The notes beneath the pieces were generated by a model that was not told the DNA's origin, ran no database searches, and saw only the letters and a program-made list of their open reading frames with translations. The position numbers and the translations under genes are program-made. Shown here piece after piece: positions 21,513 to 34,359 of a stretch of 64,000 nucleotides of DNA; within the stretch, counting starts at the first letter, position 1, and each line of letters starts with the position of its first letter. The stretch is from Ananas comosus (Eukaryota; Streptophyta; Magnoliopsida; Poales; Bromeliaceae): positions 10,024,069-10,088,068 of the forward strand of contig NC_033628.1 in NCBI RefSeq assembly GCF_001540865.1, written 5' to 3'.

Positions 21513-22720
21513 CAAGCGTAGTCATCGTCTCAAGTACTCAATCATTATGTCTCTAACATAGTAATATCCACTATCAACCCAACGGTCTAGTTCTATATCT
21601 CAAAGTAAAGTTCCAACATTCACTAAGTCTAGTGCCTCTTTAGGACACTAGAACATTACTATATTCAAGCATATTCCAATTTTCATGCCTCTTTATGACA
21701 TTATTTACTAGGTTTATACATGTCCCAAGCTCAATGTCGCTTTATGATATTAGCTTAATATACCAATTTCAAGCCCAATGCCTCTTTATGACATTAGCTT
21801 ACCCTATCAATAATAGGTTAATACGCATGCTCTCTAGTATGATCTCACATTGCTAATATGTACCTAGCATGTATTCCACAATGCATATAAATATTAACAT
21901 GCATCTATCCACTAGCATATGGTTTCAATGCGTCTGTATGCAACTATCAACTTAGAATAGTTCTCATAATACTACATGCATACACTTTTCAATGCAACTA
22001 CCAACTTAGCATAATTCTCATAATATTAACATGCAGATACAATTCACATATCATTCAAGTCTAATGCCTCTTTATGGCATTACTTTGCTAGGCTCATTCA
22101 TAGCTCAATCCCGAAGTCGCATTACGACATTAGCTCCCTAACTCACAAGTTATTTAAGTCCAAGCCACTTTATGGCCTAATGTATTCTCTTATATCCAAA
22201 TGAGATTTATATCCAAGGCATATTACATTTGTCATGTCTACCATATGAAGCATGATTCCAAGTCCCAATTAGAATGCTAAACCCATGCATAGGTCTCACA
22301 TGCAAGCTCTCTACTACATAGAGGTCCGAAAATACATTGTATATAACATAAGCATTTCAAGCATTCTAAAATTCACCAATAATGCATCTATCATGAAAAT
22401 GCGTGATTTTTTATTTTACGATACTTAAATCTACATAAATGAGATTTTCTCATTTGTAGCGAGGTCAAATACACCGAGAGCTCTACTCGACCCTTCATAC
22501 CCCGGACTCTCTTAGCTCCAAGACTTTAGGTGATGTCACGATGCTACGATTCCGATTTTGTGATTTTTGGAAGCTTACGCCGCGAGTTGCGGTAATCTGT
22601 ACCAAAATCGGCCTTTTCTTTAATATCTTCGCGTAGCCTCGTCGTATCGCTGAACCGACTTCGCCAGCGCGTTCGTATACCTAACAATTAGGTTTACATA
22701 TGTCTAATTTAGATCAAACC
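21513..22720 (-). repeat. Minus-strand gypsy LTR E (left part)
   Basis: Carries LTR-type repeats (GCCTCTTTATGACATTAG units, about 21600-22200) and a block at 22530-22710 closely matching 19130-19310 of LTR B. It breaks off at about 22720, where LTR F begins. Sequence typical of the upstream part of such an LTR resumes at 38533, so the whole of element F appears to have inserted into LTR E, with some loss at the edge. Confidence 0.55.
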
Positions 22721-22937
22721 GGTATGCTACAGTAATATACCGAAACTTCGGTAGACTAGATCGAATCTTAGTCAAATTGACTAGTGTCCTAGAGAAATAG
22801 TTAGACAAAGTCCATTTAACTTTCCAACAAGGTTGGAAGGGTTAAAGTTGAGTTCCAAGAGAGTTAGAAAGGCTTTAGCATTGCTCGACGCGAATTGGAG
22901 TCGAAACGGTGCAAAATTGAAGTCTGGAGCATTGTTA

Positions 22938-23216
22938 ACCGGTAATGCATTGGAGTGGTACCGGTATCAGGCAGGCATCCGAGGGCAGCTACTCTCGGGT
23001 TTGAGTGTTTAAGGCTGTTAAACCGGTGACACCCCTGGTGCGTACCGGTACCAGGTCAGCTACCCGAGAGGGCAGCTCGGGTTTGGCTGCTGTGTAATCG
23101 TTAGACCGGTGACAGTATCCAGCGTACCGGTACGCAGTGCCACTCGCAGCAGACTTTGGTCTGCTGCAAATAAAGGGATTGGGTGGGTTTATTTGTAATT
23201 GTGGCGTCTTATAAAG
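22938..23216 (+). promoter_or_regulatory. ACCGGT cluster and TATA box in LTR F
   Basis: Variants with partial symmetry (TGGTACCGGTATC, GCGTACCGGTACC, GCGTACCGGTACG and AACCGGTGACA forms) are interspersed with CCGAG...CTCGGGTTTG modules, then TATA-like CTTATAAAG at 23208. The layout is as in LTR D, but the palindromes are more diverged. Confidence 0.7.
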
Positions 23217-23550
23217 ACCCCACCGTCCCTCTCTCTTGTTTACAGCAGTGAAACACATCTCCTCTCTTATTTCTCTCCCTCCCTCTCTCTAGAAACTCTC
23301 TCCCAAGGCTAAAGGAGGAGATCAAGAGGAGAATTTGGAGGAGATTTGGAGTTTTGAAGGGTTTAGGGCTCTCCTACAAGGTGGAGCTTGGTGGGCATCT
23401 AGGCTAAGGTGAGGTTTCTTGTAAGATTGAGATTAGGGCTTGGTTTTATACCCTAAATTTGTGGTTTTGATCTTCTTACATGATGGAAAACCTAGTAGAG
23501 GCCATGGAACTTCATGAAATTCATGTTTCTTCATGTGCTCTCATAGTGGA

Positions 23551-26049
23551 TGTCAAGCCCTGAGCCCGATCCTTTTGGCCGGTTCGAGAGCGTCGAACAG
23601 ACGCCGAACGGACAGAGCCTCCCTTGTCCACCCAAGGCTCAACAACAAGTATCAATAGAGTAACAATTTGCATAAGTGGAAGCATACATAATGACTTGCA
23701 CGAGGGCAAGCAATAGCCAATAGTGAAAGTAATAAACTATACTTAGAAAATCAATTACAATTTTCGCATCATTTCTTCTCTTTTACATCGCATGATCTCA
23801 AATATAAATTCTTGCATTTAAACATAAACTCTTTAACAACATTCATGTTCTGTTTTCCTTTAACATCTATAATCATCAAATACAAAAGATGATAGTAAAG
23901 GTAATGCAACTACAAAATATGAAACCATCACGGGCGGTCACTATCTAGGGCGCGATGCCCTTACCGCGATCATCAACCGGCTCGCTCGGTCCCGGCTCTG
24001 TGAAAATAGGGGTGTGAGAACTACAACAAAGTTTCTAGTGGGTTCGGCAACCAACCACGCCGACTATCCCACTAGGTCTAATCAGGCATAATAGAATAGA
24101 GGAAAGAAAGTAACCAACTAACAAATGCAACTAATATGCCTGAACAATATAAAATGCGATGCTCGATATAATGCTTATGATGAATGCAGGATCACAATTT
24201 CTTTACCCAATCTCTTGGCTAACCGGTAGGTTTCGCCCTCAACAAACTCACTAACCCAAAATCCTAATAACCGGGGAGATACCGGTTACAACCCGATAGG
24301 ACCGTCCTCTGGGGAGATACCCGCTACGACCCAGTGATGTCAACTCCGGAGCACATCGCCCGAGGGGGAGCTATCACCCTCGAGCAAGGACTAAAGGTGA
24401 GTACGATCAATCCTACATTGAGGATTCCAAGTTCAATCCATTCTTTAACTTTAAGGAAGACCATGCTCAAATGACCCTTAACTCTAAGATTGAAATGTCA
24501 TAATGTCTTAATCATTCTTTTCTTTGCATTCTTTACTATCACTTGTGTCATATACACTACTATATTCTTGGACTCATGCCTCACTTGTTTTCTAAGTGTT
24601 ATGTTATTGACTCATGCCACACTTGTTTTCTAAGTTTTCGAGACTCATCAATGTCACTCCCTAGATCTATGTTCATGTGTCACTTTTATTCACTAACCCT
24701 TCTAGGTTCTTATCACTTGTCATGCATAAATAGGGTTTACAATTCTCACATTCTTACAAGTATACGAAATTAAATTCACAATCATGCTGTAAAAGCTCAC
24801 AATTAACCCTACTATGCAACATGCTAAAGGGTTTTCAAGGTCCTTGGAATGCACCACCCACCTCGAGTGGCCTTGTAGGTGTAGAATATGACGACTCCTG
24901 AACTTTACGAAAGCCGATTCCGCGTCCTATAACCAAAATAGTGCCATATTAGGCCTTTTGTATATGAACCATAGTTAAACATTTTCGTAACGTCGAACAG
25001 AGTTGTCCAACGCGTCGAGGACACCCCGAATTAGGTTTCTACGAGGTCAATTCGCCTTCGAAAAATCCTAGGGCAAAAGCACCAAATTTGAGCCCTAACA
25101 ATGCCCTATAGCAATAGCTCCTAGATTGATCTCATGCCTAAGCAAAAGATAGCTTAGAATCATCTAGGAAGCTCTCTAATACCATTTCCAAGCTATTGGA
25201 ACCATTCCTAGAGCATCTATTGTGAACCCTAGAAGTTCGCCATGTGAGCACCTCAAGAAAATCATGGTTTCATGGTGTTCAAGGCTCCATTACTCTTCTA
25301 AAGCCTCTAAAGAGACCAAAACTCCAAAACCTAAGGTTAAAATCCACACCCTAGAGCTCTACATGCTAAAAACTTACTTTGGCCTAAGTTCTAGCAAGCT
25401 CCTTCTTGTTGGAGAGCTTCTAGAACCACCAAACCTCCAAAATCCACCTTCTCCAAGCTTTTCTCCACCTTCTCCTTGCCTTGGAGCTTGGGTTCTAGAG
25501 AGAGAAAGAAGGGGAGTGAGTTGGGGAGGTGAAAATGGCTGTGGGAGTGAAGGGTGTAGGGTTATATCATGTTGTAACAATTACAACAAGGCCCTCCCAC
25601 TTCTATTTTTCAAATCAGCCCTCACTGGGCATTTTTTGCAGTGAGGGACCAATCTCCCCGACCAGGGACCGGTTCCCGAGAGCTTCTCCCGCGGACTGCG
25701 TAGGCTGCGCGCGATGCAACCGGTCTTCTCTCAATGGAACTGGTCTCTCGGGACCGGTCTCTCTTCGCAGGGACCGGTTCCCGAGAGTTGGTTCTCCAGG
25801 ACTTAGCCGATTTCTCAGCTTCCCTAGCAGCCTACGCGTTCGGGGACCGGTCTCTCCCACCAGGGACCGGTCCCCGAGAGCACAAAACCTGCAGTTTGCA
25901 GATTTTGATTTCCAAAAGCTCTCGAAGATCCCCAGTAATGCATTTTTATATTAATTGACGCCTTCGGTCTATCCGAAGTGTACCAACCTCGCACTTTGGT
26001 CAATTTGACTAAGGTTCGAATTTAATTACCGAGGTTTCGGTATGTTACA
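23551..26049 (-). mobile_element. Solo gypsy LTR G
   Basis: Runs from TGTCAAGCCCTGAGCC to TTTCGGTATGTTACA, flanked by GTGGA at 23546-23550 and 26050-26054. Joining the flanks restores the sequence GTGGATTTCTAGGGTTTG, found uninterrupted in LTR A near 10531. On the minus strand it has a GGGACCGGTCCC-type cluster (about 25880 down to 25640), a TATA-like box near 25562-25567, and a leader. No internal region. Confidence 0.94.
25640..25880. promoter_or_regulatory. GGGACCGGTCCC-type cluster in solo LTR G
   Basis: Perfect GGGACCGGTCCC at 25863-25874 with several one- or two-base variants, alternating with CCCGAGAG. It is bordered on one side by an inverted repeat, CCTCACTG...CAGTGAGG (25620-25646), that is also beside the cluster of LTR C. 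Confidence 0.8.
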
Positions 26050-27745
26050 GTGGATTTCTAGGGTTTGTTTCATATGCCCTAGGAATGATTTGAATGACCT
26101 AGAAATGGTTTTAGAGGGATTCTTAGATGATTCTAATCTTATTTTTGCTTAGCTCTAAGATCAAACCAAGGTACATGGCTATATGGCATTGTTAGGGCAC
26201 CAAAATTGGGACTTTTACCCTAGGTTTGGTTTAAAGGTAAATTGACCTTGTAGAAACCAAATTGGGGGTATTTCTGACTCGTTGATGGATTCGGTTCGCC
26301 GATCTGACGAGTCTATGTATAGATATTTAAAAAAAAAGCCTAATCTGGCTTCGTTTTGTCGCAGGCGAGAAAATAGGCGCCCAAAAATCACGAAATTCGA
26401 ACCGTAGCTTCTTGGCATTCCTACAAGATGGGGGGTGCTATCCGGAATCTCTGAATTTCCTTCTATGTCTATGTTGCCTTTTATTGAGCATATATGAATA
26501 GTGTCATTCATGCATGATAGGGTAGTTAACATATGGATATTGGTTAAGATTCAATTGTATGCTTCTAACGTAGATGAACATAGTGATTGATATAGAACCA
26601 TATGAGATATGTATATTGGAACCCTATACTTGTTTGAATGTGAGATATGGACTATGATAATAGTAAACAAAGGTGACATTGACATTAGCGACGAGATTGG
26701 TATCGAGAGATGAATTGCTAAATAAGGTTAAACCAATTGTGGCATTATGGCAAGTGTGGCCTAGAGAGTGGTATATATGACAAGGTAGAGACCTGTTATT
26801 GCATTGTAGCATAGTAGCTTGTGGCAAAGTAGCAAGTGTGGCTATACATTTCCAAATTGGGAATCAGATCGTACTCACATTGAGTCTTGGCTTGAGGGAG
26901 GTAACTCCCTCTCAAGCGGTGCGTTCCGGAATTGACACCACGGGGAGAGCGGTCCCCGAAGACGGTCCCTCAGGCGGTTTGAGTCCCCCGATTGAGAGGT
27001 ATTTTGGGTTGTGAGTTTTGGGGTTAACAAGTGTTAACCGGGTTAATTGGGTAAAAGCCAAAGTAAATGTGGAAAAACATGCATGCATATTTATCATACA
27101 CATGATTATCTATCTGTTGATTAGCTTTCTTGCAGGCATTGTATTAGTAGTAGCATTAGTTGGTTTGCTATCTTTTTTTTCTTAAAATATATATGCCTGA
27201 ATAGACCTAGTGGGCAAATCGGTGAGGTCGGCGGCCGAACCCACTAGGAACTTCGTTGTAGTTCTCACACCACTAACCCTGCAGATCCGAGCGCGAGCGG
27301 GGCGGCGGAGGATCGGGGCATGGGTTTAGCACCGTAGTTAGCGGCCACCAGAGTTATAGTCATCCCTTTTGTTATGTTTCAACTTTATTTTGTTGAACAA
27401 GTTATGTAAGAGAGATATATATCCATGTATTTTGGGTTGCATGACTATGTGATGTAAATGAATCATGAATGCAAAGAGAATGAATGTAATAATTTTTGTT
27501 TTATACTTGGTTAAAATGTAATCAAATATTATGTATGTGGTTGTATGTAGTAGTTTAGAGCTTTCACTACTTGTTGTTGCTTGCCCTCAAGCAAGCCTTG
27601 TATAATTGCAATCTCGTTGTTTGATTTGCTTGATTATACTTGTTGTTGGAGCTTTGGGCGGACATGGGAGGTACTGTCCGTTCGACGTCTGTTGACGTGC
27701 TCCGATCCGACCAAATAGGTGGAGCCCGGGGCGTGACAGATATAA

Positions 27746-27757
27746 TGGTATCAGAGC
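27746..27757 (+). other. Primer-binding site of gypsy element F
   Basis: TGGTATCAGAGC seven bases after the LTR end, complementary to initiator tRNA-Met. Confidence 0.93.
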
Positions 27758-28074
27758 GTGGTAAAAGTAAAAGGTCTAGTATGGACTTAGGAGCCTTAGG
27801 TTGGAGACCTTAGGGACTTAGGTCATGTTTAACGCGGACTTGGTTATGCGGAAGCTAATTGATTGTGTTGATGTTAGTACTTCTCTAAAAGGAGTTAGAG
27901 ATGGATTCAAGTGTTTATTTGTTTTCTTCTTGAGGGATTGTGTGGGGCGGCCGATTACATAATGCCAAGAGTCGAAAATGATTACACTTGATTGCTTTCA
28001 CTTAATTGGGTAGTTAATTGGAACGTGTAGTATCACTTGAGTCGAGTACTAATGTGTGTGCTACATTTTAGGAC

Positions 28075-29230
28075 GTGATGGCACCACCTCGACGTTCTAC
28101 GAGGTCCGCTCCGGCATTGCCTAGTGAGGTGCCCGAGCAATCTGGATCTGATGAAGTGCGCGAGTTGCGAGCCCAAGTAGCGGCTTTGGCGGGGGCTATG
28201 CAGCGACAGGAGGAGCAGATTGGAAGACTCCACGAGTTGGTGGCTCGACAGGCGGCGGCAGCTACACCAGTACCTCAGGACCCGCCCGCACCTGTAGCAC
28301 CTACTCCTGCGGTAGCAGCGGCACCGGTGATAGCTATTCCTCCGACGACTTCGGGTTCTTCGGCTCCTATACCCGATGCGCTTGAGGCTGAGCAGGAGCG
28401 ATCGTTGGCGGTGCTGACGGCCTTTAAGCGGTTCAACCCTCCGACCTTTAACAGTGATGATAAGGATCCGTGGGTGATGGAGGCGTGGCTTACCGCTATG
28501 GAGGCGTTATTCGAGGATATCTACACCCTCGAGAGGGATAAAGTTCACCTGGCGGCTCATTATTTTGAGGGGTTGGCTCGGTTGTGGTGGACTCGGGTGA
28601 AGAATGGCCGGTCATTGGAGCTTTCATCCATGACTTAGGAGGCATTTCGAGAGCTACTATTGATGGAGTATTTTTTCGAAAGTGACAAGCGGAAGATCAA
28701 GGAGGACTTTCGCAAGTTAAGGCAAGGAAGCCGATCGGTGCAGGAGTATGAAAAGGAGTTCTCGCACATAGTGAATTGTGTGCCGGGCTTGGTTTATGGT
28801 GATCGGGACCGAGCGAAGGTTTTCGAGCGCGGGTTGCGACCCGATATTTTCAGGGTTATTCATGCATTTCGCTTGAAGACTTATGAGGAGGTACTCGATC
28901 ACTCATTGTGGGTGGAGCGCGGCAATGCTATTGCGTGAGAGGAGCGCGATGCATTTGAGAAGGACAAGGACAAAGATAAGTACAAAAAGCGGGCGGCTAG
29001 TGGATCCGCGGGGCAGTCGAGTTCCAAGCGACCCCCTCGGTATCAGCGACCACCGTGGCGAGGAGGCAGGAGTCAGACACAGAGCTAGACTTCCTTCCTG
29101 TGTGTGATTTGCGGCGATGATCACAAGGTAGTGGGCTGTCCTCAGCGTGAGGGGCGGTGTTTCAAATGCGACCAGGCAGGGCACGAGCCGAGAGTGTCCG
29201 GGTGGCATATCACCTGCTCCGTAAGCAGCT
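28075..29230 (+). pseudogene. gypsy gag of element F, broken
   Basis: The start MMAPPRRSTRSAPALP leads into a Pro/Ala-rich linker, then the capsid-type domain (FNPPTFNSDDKDPWVMEAWLTAMEALF, HYFEGLARLWWTRVKNG, EKEFSHIVNCVPGLV, LRPDIFRVIHAFRLKTYEEVLDHSL) and a Lys-rich linker. Two zinc knuckles follow near 29101-29200 (CVICGDDHKVVGC, then CFKCDQAGH). In-frame stops are at 28636 (TAG where Trp is expected), 28936 (TGA for Arg) and 29086 (TAG for Gln). A one-base shift near 29194 breaks the second knuckle. All three stops are single transitions from the conserved codon. Confidence 0.88.
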
Positions 29231-32182
29231 TCAGTTCAGTATGCTCCGCGACAGCTTGCGGGATTGCCACCGGCTATGTCGGCTGGACGCGCATCAGCAC
29301 CGTGTTAGCCGGAGGGATCACGAGCACCTAGTAGATGGGTTTTTGCCACTCAGGTGGAGGAGCCTGCAGTTCCAGATGACGTGGTGGCAGGTATTGTTCT
29401 AATTAAAGGCACAAGAGCTAGAGCTTTATTTGACACGGATGCATCTCATTCATTCATCGGTGCATCATTTGCTAAGACTCATGGCATAGAGATATCTTAT
29501 AACCCGGATTATTGCTGGGTTAATGCACCTGAGCATTCATTTAGTGTGCATGAGGAGTGTTTGGCTTGCCCAGTTCAGGTAGGTGACTGGATTATGCCGG
29601 CAGACTTATTAGTACTAGCCGAATGTGGGGATTCGATATAATCTTGGGGATCGATTGGCTCTCCAAGTATTATGCGGTCATTGATTGTGAGAGTAAGGTG
29701 ATCACTTTCTGTGAGCCTAATTAGGAGGAGTTGGTATATCGTGCGTGCAAAAGCTCGCGCTTCGCGGCGACTATATTGGCGGCGAGGGCGAAAAAGATGA
29801 TTAAAGGAGGATATGTGGCCTATTTGGCAACAATGGTAAATACTCAAAGGGAGCACTCGGAACTTGGGAATATCCGAGTAGCGTGCGAGTTTCCAGATGT
29901 ATTTTCGGTGGAGTTACCGGGATTGCCACCGGACCGGGAGATCGAGTTCGTCATTGATTTGATTCCCGGGGCGGCGCCAATTTCGAAGGCTCTGTATAGA
30001 ATGGTGCCGGTGGAGCTAGTGGAGTTAAAAGCCCAACTACAAGACTTGCTCGATAAAAGCTTTGTGATTCCGAGCGTGTCACCGTGGGGAGCTCCGGTGC
30101 TATTTGTAAAGAAAAAGGATGGCACACTTCGACTCTGTGTGGATTATCACGAGTTGAACAAAGTGACAATCAAGAACAAGTACTTGTTGCCGAGGATTGA
30201 TGATTTATCCGACAGTTGCAAGGGTCGAGCGTTTATTCGAAGATTGATCTTCAATCAGGGTATCATCAATTGAAGATCCGGCCGAAGGATGTGCACAAAA
30301 CGGCGTATCGTAGGCGGTGTGGCCACTACGAGTTTACGGTAATGCCGTTTGGGCTTGCTAATGCCCCGCAAATATTTATGGACTTGATGAATCGAGTCTT
30401 TCGACCGTTGTTGGATCGGTGCGTTGTGGTATTCATTGACGACGTGTTGGTTTATTCACGGAGCGAGGAGGACCACGAGGAACATTTGAGGACCGTATTA
30501 TAAATACTCCGGAAAGAGAAGCTTTATGCCAAGTTAAAGAAGTGCGATTTTTGGCTTTCGGAGATTACCTTCTTAGGCCATATTATATCCGGGAGTGGCG
30601 TCTCAATGGATCCAAAGAAGGTTGAGGCAATTAAAGATTGGCCTCGCCCGACAAGTGTAGCGGAAATCCGTAACTTTCTTGGACTTGCGAGATACTACCG
30701 GCGGTTCATGGAGGGGTTTGCTAAAATAACTACTCCACTAACGCGCCTTACACACAAAGGGGTGAAGTACGTTTGGAGCGACGATTGCGATCGAAGCTTC
30801 GAGGAATTAAAGGAAAGGTTGACATCGACCCCGGTGCTTGCTCTACCGACGCCGGTGGTGAGCTTTATTGTGTACAGTGATGCCTCGTATATTGGTCTCG
30901 GGTGTGTTTTGATGCAAAATGGGTGAGTCATTGCATATGCTTCGCGCCAATTGAAGAGTTATGAAAAGAACTATCCGATTCACGATCTTGACCTAGGCGC
31001 GGTGATATTCGCGCTAAAGTTGTGGAGGCATTACTTGTACGGTGAGCATTGTGAGATTTATACGGATCATAAGAGTCTCAAATACTTGTTCACCCAAAAA
31101 GAATTGAATATGCGACAACGGCGGTGGTTGGAGTTACTAAAGGACTATGGCGTCACTATTCTATACCACCTGGGAAAAGCAAATGTCGTGGCCGATGCTC
31201 TAAGTAGAAAATCGATGAAAAATTTGGCTTCGGCAATTACACCCCAACCGTCATTGCAAAAAGAGATGCAATGATTTGAACTTGAAGTAGTGGCTCCGGG
31301 AGTGCCAGCTAGCCTTGCCGCATTGGTGGTTCAACCGATCTTGTTGGAGAGGATAAAAGAGCTACAAGCCTCCGATGCATATCTCCAAAAGGTGCGGAGC
31401 GAAGTTGAAGGCGGTAGTGCTGATGATTTCAGCATTGGGACCGATGGAGCATTTCGATTCAGAAATCGTTGATGTGTGCCCAAAAATGAAGACATTCGAA
31501 GGGCGATTATGCAAGAAGCATATCAATCTCTCTATAGCATACACCCGGGCGGCACTAAAATGTACAAAGATTTGAAGTGCATTATTGGTGGTCGGGCATG
31601 AAGAAAGATATTCGTGAGTTCGTGGCGCAATGTCTCACGTGCCAACAAGTAAAAGCGGAGCGCCGGTTTCCGGTTGGGAAACTCCAAAGTTTATTTGTAC
31701 CCGTTTAGAAATGGGAAGATATTGCAATGGATTTTGTGATCGGTTTGCCTCGATCTCAAGCCGGGCATGATGCGATTTGGGTGGTTGTGGACCGGTTGAC
31801 GAAATCGGCACACTTTTTGCCGATCCACACCACGTGGTCCGGAGACAAATTGGCTCAAGTGTATCTCGACGAGATTGTGAGACTTCATGGGGTTCCAGTG
31901 TCTATTATATCGGATCGAGACCCTAGGTTCACATCTCATTTTTGGAAGAGCTTGCAAGACGCTTTGGGCACACGGCTCGATTTTAGCACGGCATTTCATC
32001 CTCAAAGTGATGGTCAATCGGAAAGGACAATACAAATCCTTGAGGACATGCTTCGAGCATGTGTACTTGACTATAAGGGCGGATGGCACGACTATTTACC
32101 GATGACGGAGTTCGCGTACAACAATAGTTATTAAGAAAGTATCGCGATGGCGCCATTCGAGGCCCTTTATGGAAAGAAGTGT
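29231..32182 (+). pseudogene. gypsy pol of element F (protease, RT, RNase H, integrase core), broken
   Basis: Protease near 29400 reads LFDTDASHSFIG, with Asp replacing the Gly of the active-site DTG. RT spans about 29890-30560 ([47 protein letters not shown], catalytic FIDDVLVYS). RNase H spans about 30860-31210 ([32 protein letters not shown]). Integrase shows CLTCQQVKAE, then WVVVDRLTKSAHF, IISDRDPRFTS and DGQSERTIQ, giving the D, D, E triad. Stops: 29222, 29306, 29722, 30501, 30924, 31272, 31470, 31706, 32132. Frameshifts near 29620, 30212 and 31578. It is cut at 32183 by element H and resumes at 37801. Confidence 0.92.
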
Positions 32183-32574
32183 CTGTTTGAGGTAAAATAA
32201 TACTTGTCATACATATATATATAGGTTGAAACAATCCTAATCCTAATAAAAAAATGATTAGATTCGAGTTCATACAATCCTAATAGGACTCGTATTAATC
32301 ATTAATTTTCTCGGGTCAATAATTATAATATACAATAAGCCCATTTAAAAATGTGAGTGGGTGGGCCCTTACGAAAGCCCAAACAAATAAAAAAAATGTG
32401 AGTGGGTGAGCCCTTACGAAAGCCCAAACAAATTAAAAAAAAAAAAAAAAAAAGTGAGGGTGGGCCTTTATTTCAGCCCATTATCATTTGAACCCAATAA
32501 ATTAAGGTGGGTCTGATCAACGACGGCCCACGCCCACACCTTATAAAGTTTCTAGTCGAAATCCGATTTCAAAT

Positions 32575-33525
32575 CATAATCCATTCAAAATTCGAATTTC
32601 GAATTTTGAATTCCCAAAATACCATCTAATAATCCATTCAAAATTCGAATTTTGAATTTTGAACCCCCAACAAATTATCAAAATATCCTCCAATAATCCA
32701 TTCAAAATTCGAATTTCGAATTTTGAATTCCCAAAATATCATCCAACAACACATTCGAAATTCGATTCGAATTTCGAATTCCTAACCAATTTCCAAAACA
32801 TCCTCCAACAACCCATTCGAAATTCGATTTCGAATTTCGAATTCCCAACCATTTCCCAAAATATCATCAAACAACCCATTCGAAATTCGATTTCGAATTT
32901 CGAATTCCCCAACCAATTTCCCAAAATATCATCCAACAACCCATCCGAAATTTGATTTCGAATTTCGAATTCTCAACCAATTCTCAAAACATCATCCAAC
33001 AACCCATTCGAAATTCGATTTCGAATTTCGAATTCTCAACCAATTCCCAAAACATCATCCAACAACCCATTCAAAATTCGATTTCGAATTTCGAATTCCC
33101 TAACCAATTCCCAAAATATCATCTAACAACCCATTCGAAATTCGATTTCGAATTTCGAATTCTCAACCAATTCCCAAAATATCATCCAACAACCCATTCA
33201 AAATTCGATTTCGAATTTCGAATTCTCAACCATTTCCCAAAACATCATCCAACAACCTATTCGAAATTCGATTTCGAATTTCGAATTCCCAACCAAATTT
33301 CCAAAATATCATTCAACAACTCATTCAAAATTCGATTTCGAATTTTGAATTCCCTAACCAACTCCCAAAATATCTTCCAACTATCCAACAACTCATTCGA
33401 TTTCGAATTCGAATTTTGAATTCCCAACCACTCCCCAAATATCCTCCAACCATCCAACAAATAATTCAAAATTTGAATTTCGAATTTTGAATTCTTAACT
33501 AACTCCTCCCCTCCCATTATAAATA
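32575..33525. repeat. Minisatellite, unit about 62-65 bp, rich in TTCGAA palindromes
   Basis: About 13-14 units. Each holds ATTCGATTTCGAATTTCG and a spacer CCAACCAATTCCCAAAATATCATCCAACAACCCATTC (given here with its variants in mind). The TTCGAA-containing half is self-complementary, so each unit could fold. Long ORFs across it on both strands are compositional. Confidence 0.9.
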
Positions 33526-33635
33526 CGGGAACCGAAATCAAATTCAGGGAATTTTTTTTTGGAGAGAGACGACACGATAGATAGATTGCTACACACTTTC
33601 AAGTTCAAAATATTCAAAGGAGGAGATATTGCCGA

Positions 33636-33780
33636 GCCGCGGAAAGGAGGAAAGATCGCCGAGTCGCAGAAAGGAGAAGAGATCACTCGAGCCGCTGAAA
33701 GGAGGAGAGATCGCCGAGCCGCGGAAAAAAGGAGAGATCGTTGAGCCGCGGAAAAAAGGAGAGATCGTTGAGCCGTTTCA
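33636..33780. repeat. Minisatellite, unit about 26-30 bp
   Basis: About six units containing GAGCCGCGGAAA and GGAGAGATCG, followed by a (GAAA)n microsatellite at about 33806-33830. Confidence 0.85.
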
Positions 33781-34359
33781 TCCAATCCATCAACAGGTAG
33801 TAAAAAAGAAAGAAAGAAAGAAAGAAAGAAAATAAAACAATAATAAAACACAAAAGAAAATTCTCTTCTTCCCCCCTTCCTTTTGTTTTCTTTTTTTGGT
33901 CCTGCTACCGTAGTCATCCATACCGTCTTGATGACTTTGCTGGGAGAGTGGAGGGGAGCCAATGGCTTCCCGTTTCTTCGGACCTCTCAATACCCCATTC
34001 GAAGTTGTTGATGATGGAATGGGTGATCTACATTGCCGCGACCACCCCAACATCGCCGGTTTGATACTTTCGAAAGAAGAGGGGAAGGGAGGGAAATCAT
34101 TTGATTCCCCGTTTCTTCGACCCTTCAATATTTCTTCGAAATGTCAAATTTCAAATCCGCAACTATACCGATCTCACTTCATCGACATCCAATCTACAAC
34201 ACCGACGGTTTGATATTTTCGAGAAGAAGAGGGGGGGGAATCTTCTTGATTCCCTGTTTCTATCGGACCCTCAATAACTTATTACGAAAATGTCAAATCA
34301 AATACGGATTGGCCCGATACAGATCCACGGCCCCTTCATCAACTTCGTCGACGTCATCC

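Larger units (their letters stand above)
22725..27738 (+). repeat. 5' LTR of gypsy element F, split by a solo LTR
   Basis: Starts near TGCTACAGTAATATACCG and ends GGGGCGTGACA, followed by a primer-binding site. Minus the inserted solo LTR (23551-26049 plus one target copy) it is about 2.5 kb. It holds a mixed ACCGGT cluster (22938-23135), TATA-like CTTATAAAG at 23208-23216 and a CT-rich leader. Its last 272 bases match the truncated 3' LTR at 38258-38532 at roughly 93 percent by eye. Confidence 0.75.

Noticed and set aside
25222..25644. 140-codon ORF in solo LTR G
   Set aside because: Antisense to the LTR, in a TE leader, with no recognised domain.
32659..33419. ORFs rich in NSISNFEFPN repeats
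   Set aside because: Direct translation of the GAATTTCG minisatellite; both strands are open because the unit is self-complementary.
32575..33525. CRISPR-like array
   Set aside because: Units are degenerate direct repeats without unique spacers, in a plant retroelement.
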